From Clostridiales bacterium 38-18 (lineage in GTDB: Bacteria > Bacillota > Clostridia > Peptostreptococcales > Acidaminobacteraceae): a stretch of DNA of 64,000 nt. A program made the position numbers and the translations under genes. The notes below the pieces were generated by a model. It saw nothing but the letters and a program-made list of their open reading frames with translations. It was not told the origin of the DNA and did no database searches. The DNA lies in assembly GCA_001897605.1 (NCBI GenBank), contig MKTL01000016.1, positions 220,268 to 284,267 on the forward strand, read 5' to 3'. This document shows, piece after piece, positions 62,526 to 64,000 of this stretch. Numbering within the stretch: position 1 is the first letter of the stretch; the number at the start of each line of letters is the position of its first letter.

Positions 62526-63737
62526 ATGAAGAAAGAAATTAATAAGACCAACGTTAAAATACTGGGCTCCATCATTAAAATGAACCGTATTTGCCAAAAC
62601 ATGAGTCAAAAATCGCTTTCAGAGGGCATCTGTGTCAGCTCCTACCTCAGCCGTATCGAGAATGCTGAGATCATCCCCTCAGAGCAGGTGATTTCAGATT
62701 TATTTGATGCCCTCGCCATTCACTATAATGATTCGGAAGGGTTTATTCAGTCAGGCAAAGTCCTATTTCAGAGGTTCCTAGATGAGCTTAACTTCAACGA
62801 GTTTTCCAACTCTAGGTTGATTTTTGAACAGATCAGTGCAGACTCTGAGAAGTACATGCATTCGCCTTTGATTATCGATTACTACATCGTACAGTTGGCC
62901 TTTTATTGTACACGAAAAGAACGAGAAATCTTTGAAGAGACACGACATTTGCTAGAATCGGTCGAGCAGTTGATGAATGCCGAACAAAAATTTAGGTATT
63001 ATCTCTACTGGGGCATCGATACGGCAAAGGTAGCCAAAGACTATCCAGCGGTGATCGAAATTCTAGATAAAGCGAGTACCTACGGTGAAAATGGTCACCT
63101 CTATTACTGGTTGGGATTCGCACACCTTTCACTTCGAAAGGATCTCAGTGCCCTGATTCAGTTTCAAAAAGCACTGAGTACTTACTTAGACGAAGCAAAT
63201 TTGTTGAGCATTATCGGCAGCTATGAAATGCTGGGACTTACTTTTTATGCATCTAATGATTATGAAGGGGGTAAACCCTATTTTGAAAAGGGACTTAAGC
63301 TGGCCACCAAACTGGGCTCTCACATACATGAAAGTACGTTTAGAGACAATCTTTTATGGGGTGCTTTTAGACTGGGTCAGCTGAATCCGGAGGACAGTTT
63401 TAGCAGTGACTGGGAAAGTTTGAGTGAATGTGTCACAGAAAGAAGTATCCCTAACCAGCTGACACACTTATTACAAGCGATCGAACAGTCTAACACCATG
63501 TTTGTCTCCACACTTAAGCCTTTAAAAAAGGAACGTTTTGTAGAGCTGATGATCAAGCATTTGGACAAGTTAGATTGGCAAGGGCATATGATTGACGATG
63601 AAAAGCTACTATTAAAGCTGATTCAAATGAGTAAAGGACTTAATTACGAGCTTGAAAAATACTATTCAAAAATGTATCAAAGCTTCCTTATACAGCATAG
63701 GCGGTATAAAGAAGCTCTAGAAATTCAAAATGTTTGA
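62526..63737 (+). CDS. XRE-family regulator with C-terminal TPR repeats (Rgg/PlcR-like layout)
   Basis: This 403-residue protein has an N-terminal XRE helix-turn-helix (about residues 10-65: RICQNMSQKSLSEGICVSSYLSRIEN). The remaining 330 residues are helical repeats of the TPR type (for example YYWLGFAHLSLRKDLSALIQ, and YEGGKPYFEKGLKLATKLG). Such proteins in Firmicutes often bind short peptides, but I found no pheromone gene next to it. GGAGGGGG lies 14 nt before the ATG, wider than usual. Its stop abuts the stop of a convergent membrane gene. Confidence 0.85.
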   Translation: MKKEINKTNVKILGSIIKMNRICQNMSQKSLSEGICVSSYLSRIENAEIIPSEQVISDLFDALAIHYNDSEGFIQSGKVLFQRFLDELNFNEFSNSRLIFEQISADSEKYMHSPLIIDYYIVQLAFYCTRKEREIFEETRHLLESVEQLMNAEQKFRYYLYWGIDTAKVAKDYPAVIEILDKASTYGENGHLYYWLGFAHLSLRKDLSALIQFQKALSTYLDEANLLSIIGSYEMLGLTFYASNDYEGGKPYFEKGLKLATKLGSHIHESTFRDNLLWGAFRLGQLNPEDSFSSDWESLSECVTERSIPNQLTHLLQAIEQSNTMFVSTLKPLKKERFVELMIKHLDKLDWQGHMIDDEKLLLKLIQMSKGLNYELEKYYSKMYQSFLIQHRRYKEALEIQNV

Positions 63738-64000
63738 TTAAAGGTTTCTGGTGAAATAAGCCTTTAAAACGAGTTTGACAAATGCCATACCAATCATGAC
63801 ACAAAACAAAGTTAAGAAAACGACATCGTTTACGAAAAAAGAGACGACACATGCGATGCCTAAAACGACACTGTAGACGACCATCGAATAGCGACTTGTC
63901 TTTTCTCTGATTAAGATACCGCGTTCATCAGCTTCTTTGATAAACAGCTGTTTGAGGGCGGTTTCATTTCGCATTGCAATGACCAGCTTTGTGAGCAATA
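63738..64000 (-). CDS. Small membrane protein, 5' end outside window
   Basis: This is a fragment of at least 86 residues that remains open at the window edge. It holds the sequence ADERGILIREKTSRY followed by two TM helices (about 39-58 and 61-80 of the fragment) and a short basic tail. The DER...IREK pattern occurs in small two-helix membrane proteins often found beside XRE regulators, but no function can be given. It converges on the XRE-TPR gene with adjacent stop codons. Confidence 0.6.
   Translation of the reverse strand, partial: LLTKLVIAMRNETALKQLFIKEADERGILIREKTSRYSMVVYSVVLGIACVVSFFVNDVVFLTLFCVMIGMAFVKLVLKAYFTRNL

Overview
The window looks like the chromosome of a low-GC, Gram-positive, anaerobic and probably motile member of the Clostridia. 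Evidence: an LPXTG wall-anchored surface protein, Firmicutes-style AGGAGG ribosome binding sites, a SufCBDSU iron-sulfur cluster operon, an [FeFe]-hydrogenase maturase (HydE), three methyl-accepting chemotaxis proteins and an unusually dense set of GGDEF/EAL signalling genes. No rRNA, tRNA, CRISPR array, prophage or intact insertion sequence was seen. A genus cannot be assigned from the sequence alone.

Layout. 1-2218: secreted subtilisin-like protease, cut by the window edge. 2.6-6.3 kb: a broken diguanylate cyclase gene, a chemoreceptor and a deleted GNAT remnant. 6.4-9.1 kb: HxlR regulator, 7TM diguanylate cyclase, YbaK deacylase. 9.3-13.5 kb: a 1414-residue LPXTG adhesin. 13.6-16.7 kb: cobalt uptake operon cbiQOMN (leftward) behind a cobalamin riboswitch with a clear terminator. 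16.8-30.1 kb: MpsC-like protein, chemoreceptor, degenerate GGDEF sensor, GGDEF-EAL protein, a solute-binding lipoprotein paired with a diguanylate cyclase, an LpdD-like/IPP-isomerase fusion, a second 7TM cyclase and a GNAT-Nudix fusion. 30.2-39.7 kb: ABC-F ATPase, CZB chemoreceptor, CHASE-GGDEF cyclase, an ABC-2 exporter behind a 17-bp palindrome, and a DUF4153 membrane protein. 39.9-43.0 kb: a glutamate-cysteine-ligase-like / ATP-grasp / VOC operon. 43.0-45.6 kb: an HD hydrolase and an MFS exporter bracketed by a family of long hairpin repeats. 45.7-50.7 kb: sufCBDSU. 50.8-53.7 kb: three unknown genes and an AraC/GyrI-like regulator. 53.8-54.9 kb: hydE behind a structured 140-nt leader with competing terminator and antiterminator pairings. 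55.2-62.3 kb: inositol-phosphatase-family protein, glycogen debranching enzyme, degenerate GGDEF protein, and a divergent alpha-amylase/malQ pair with two matching LacI-type operators. 62.5-64.0 kb: XRE-TPR regulator and a truncated membrane gene.

Functional themes. Signalling: five apparently intact GGDEF proteins (one with EAL), two with degenerate GGDEF domains and one pseudogene. Metal and cofactor supply: cobalt, Fe-S, hydrogenase maturation, and possibly prenylated flavin. Alpha-glucan use: extracellular amylase, 4-alpha-glucanotransferase and debranching enzyme.

Best candidates for something new: (1) hairpin repeats with a conserved apical core but unrelated, near-perfectly self-complementary 28-32 bp arms, plus tandem half-copies; (2) the LpdD-like/isopentenyl-diphosphate isomerase fusion; (3) the hydE leader, a possible unrecognised riboswitch; (4) the GCL-like/ATP-grasp/VOC operon, which may make and use an unknown gamma-glutamyl thiol or peptide.
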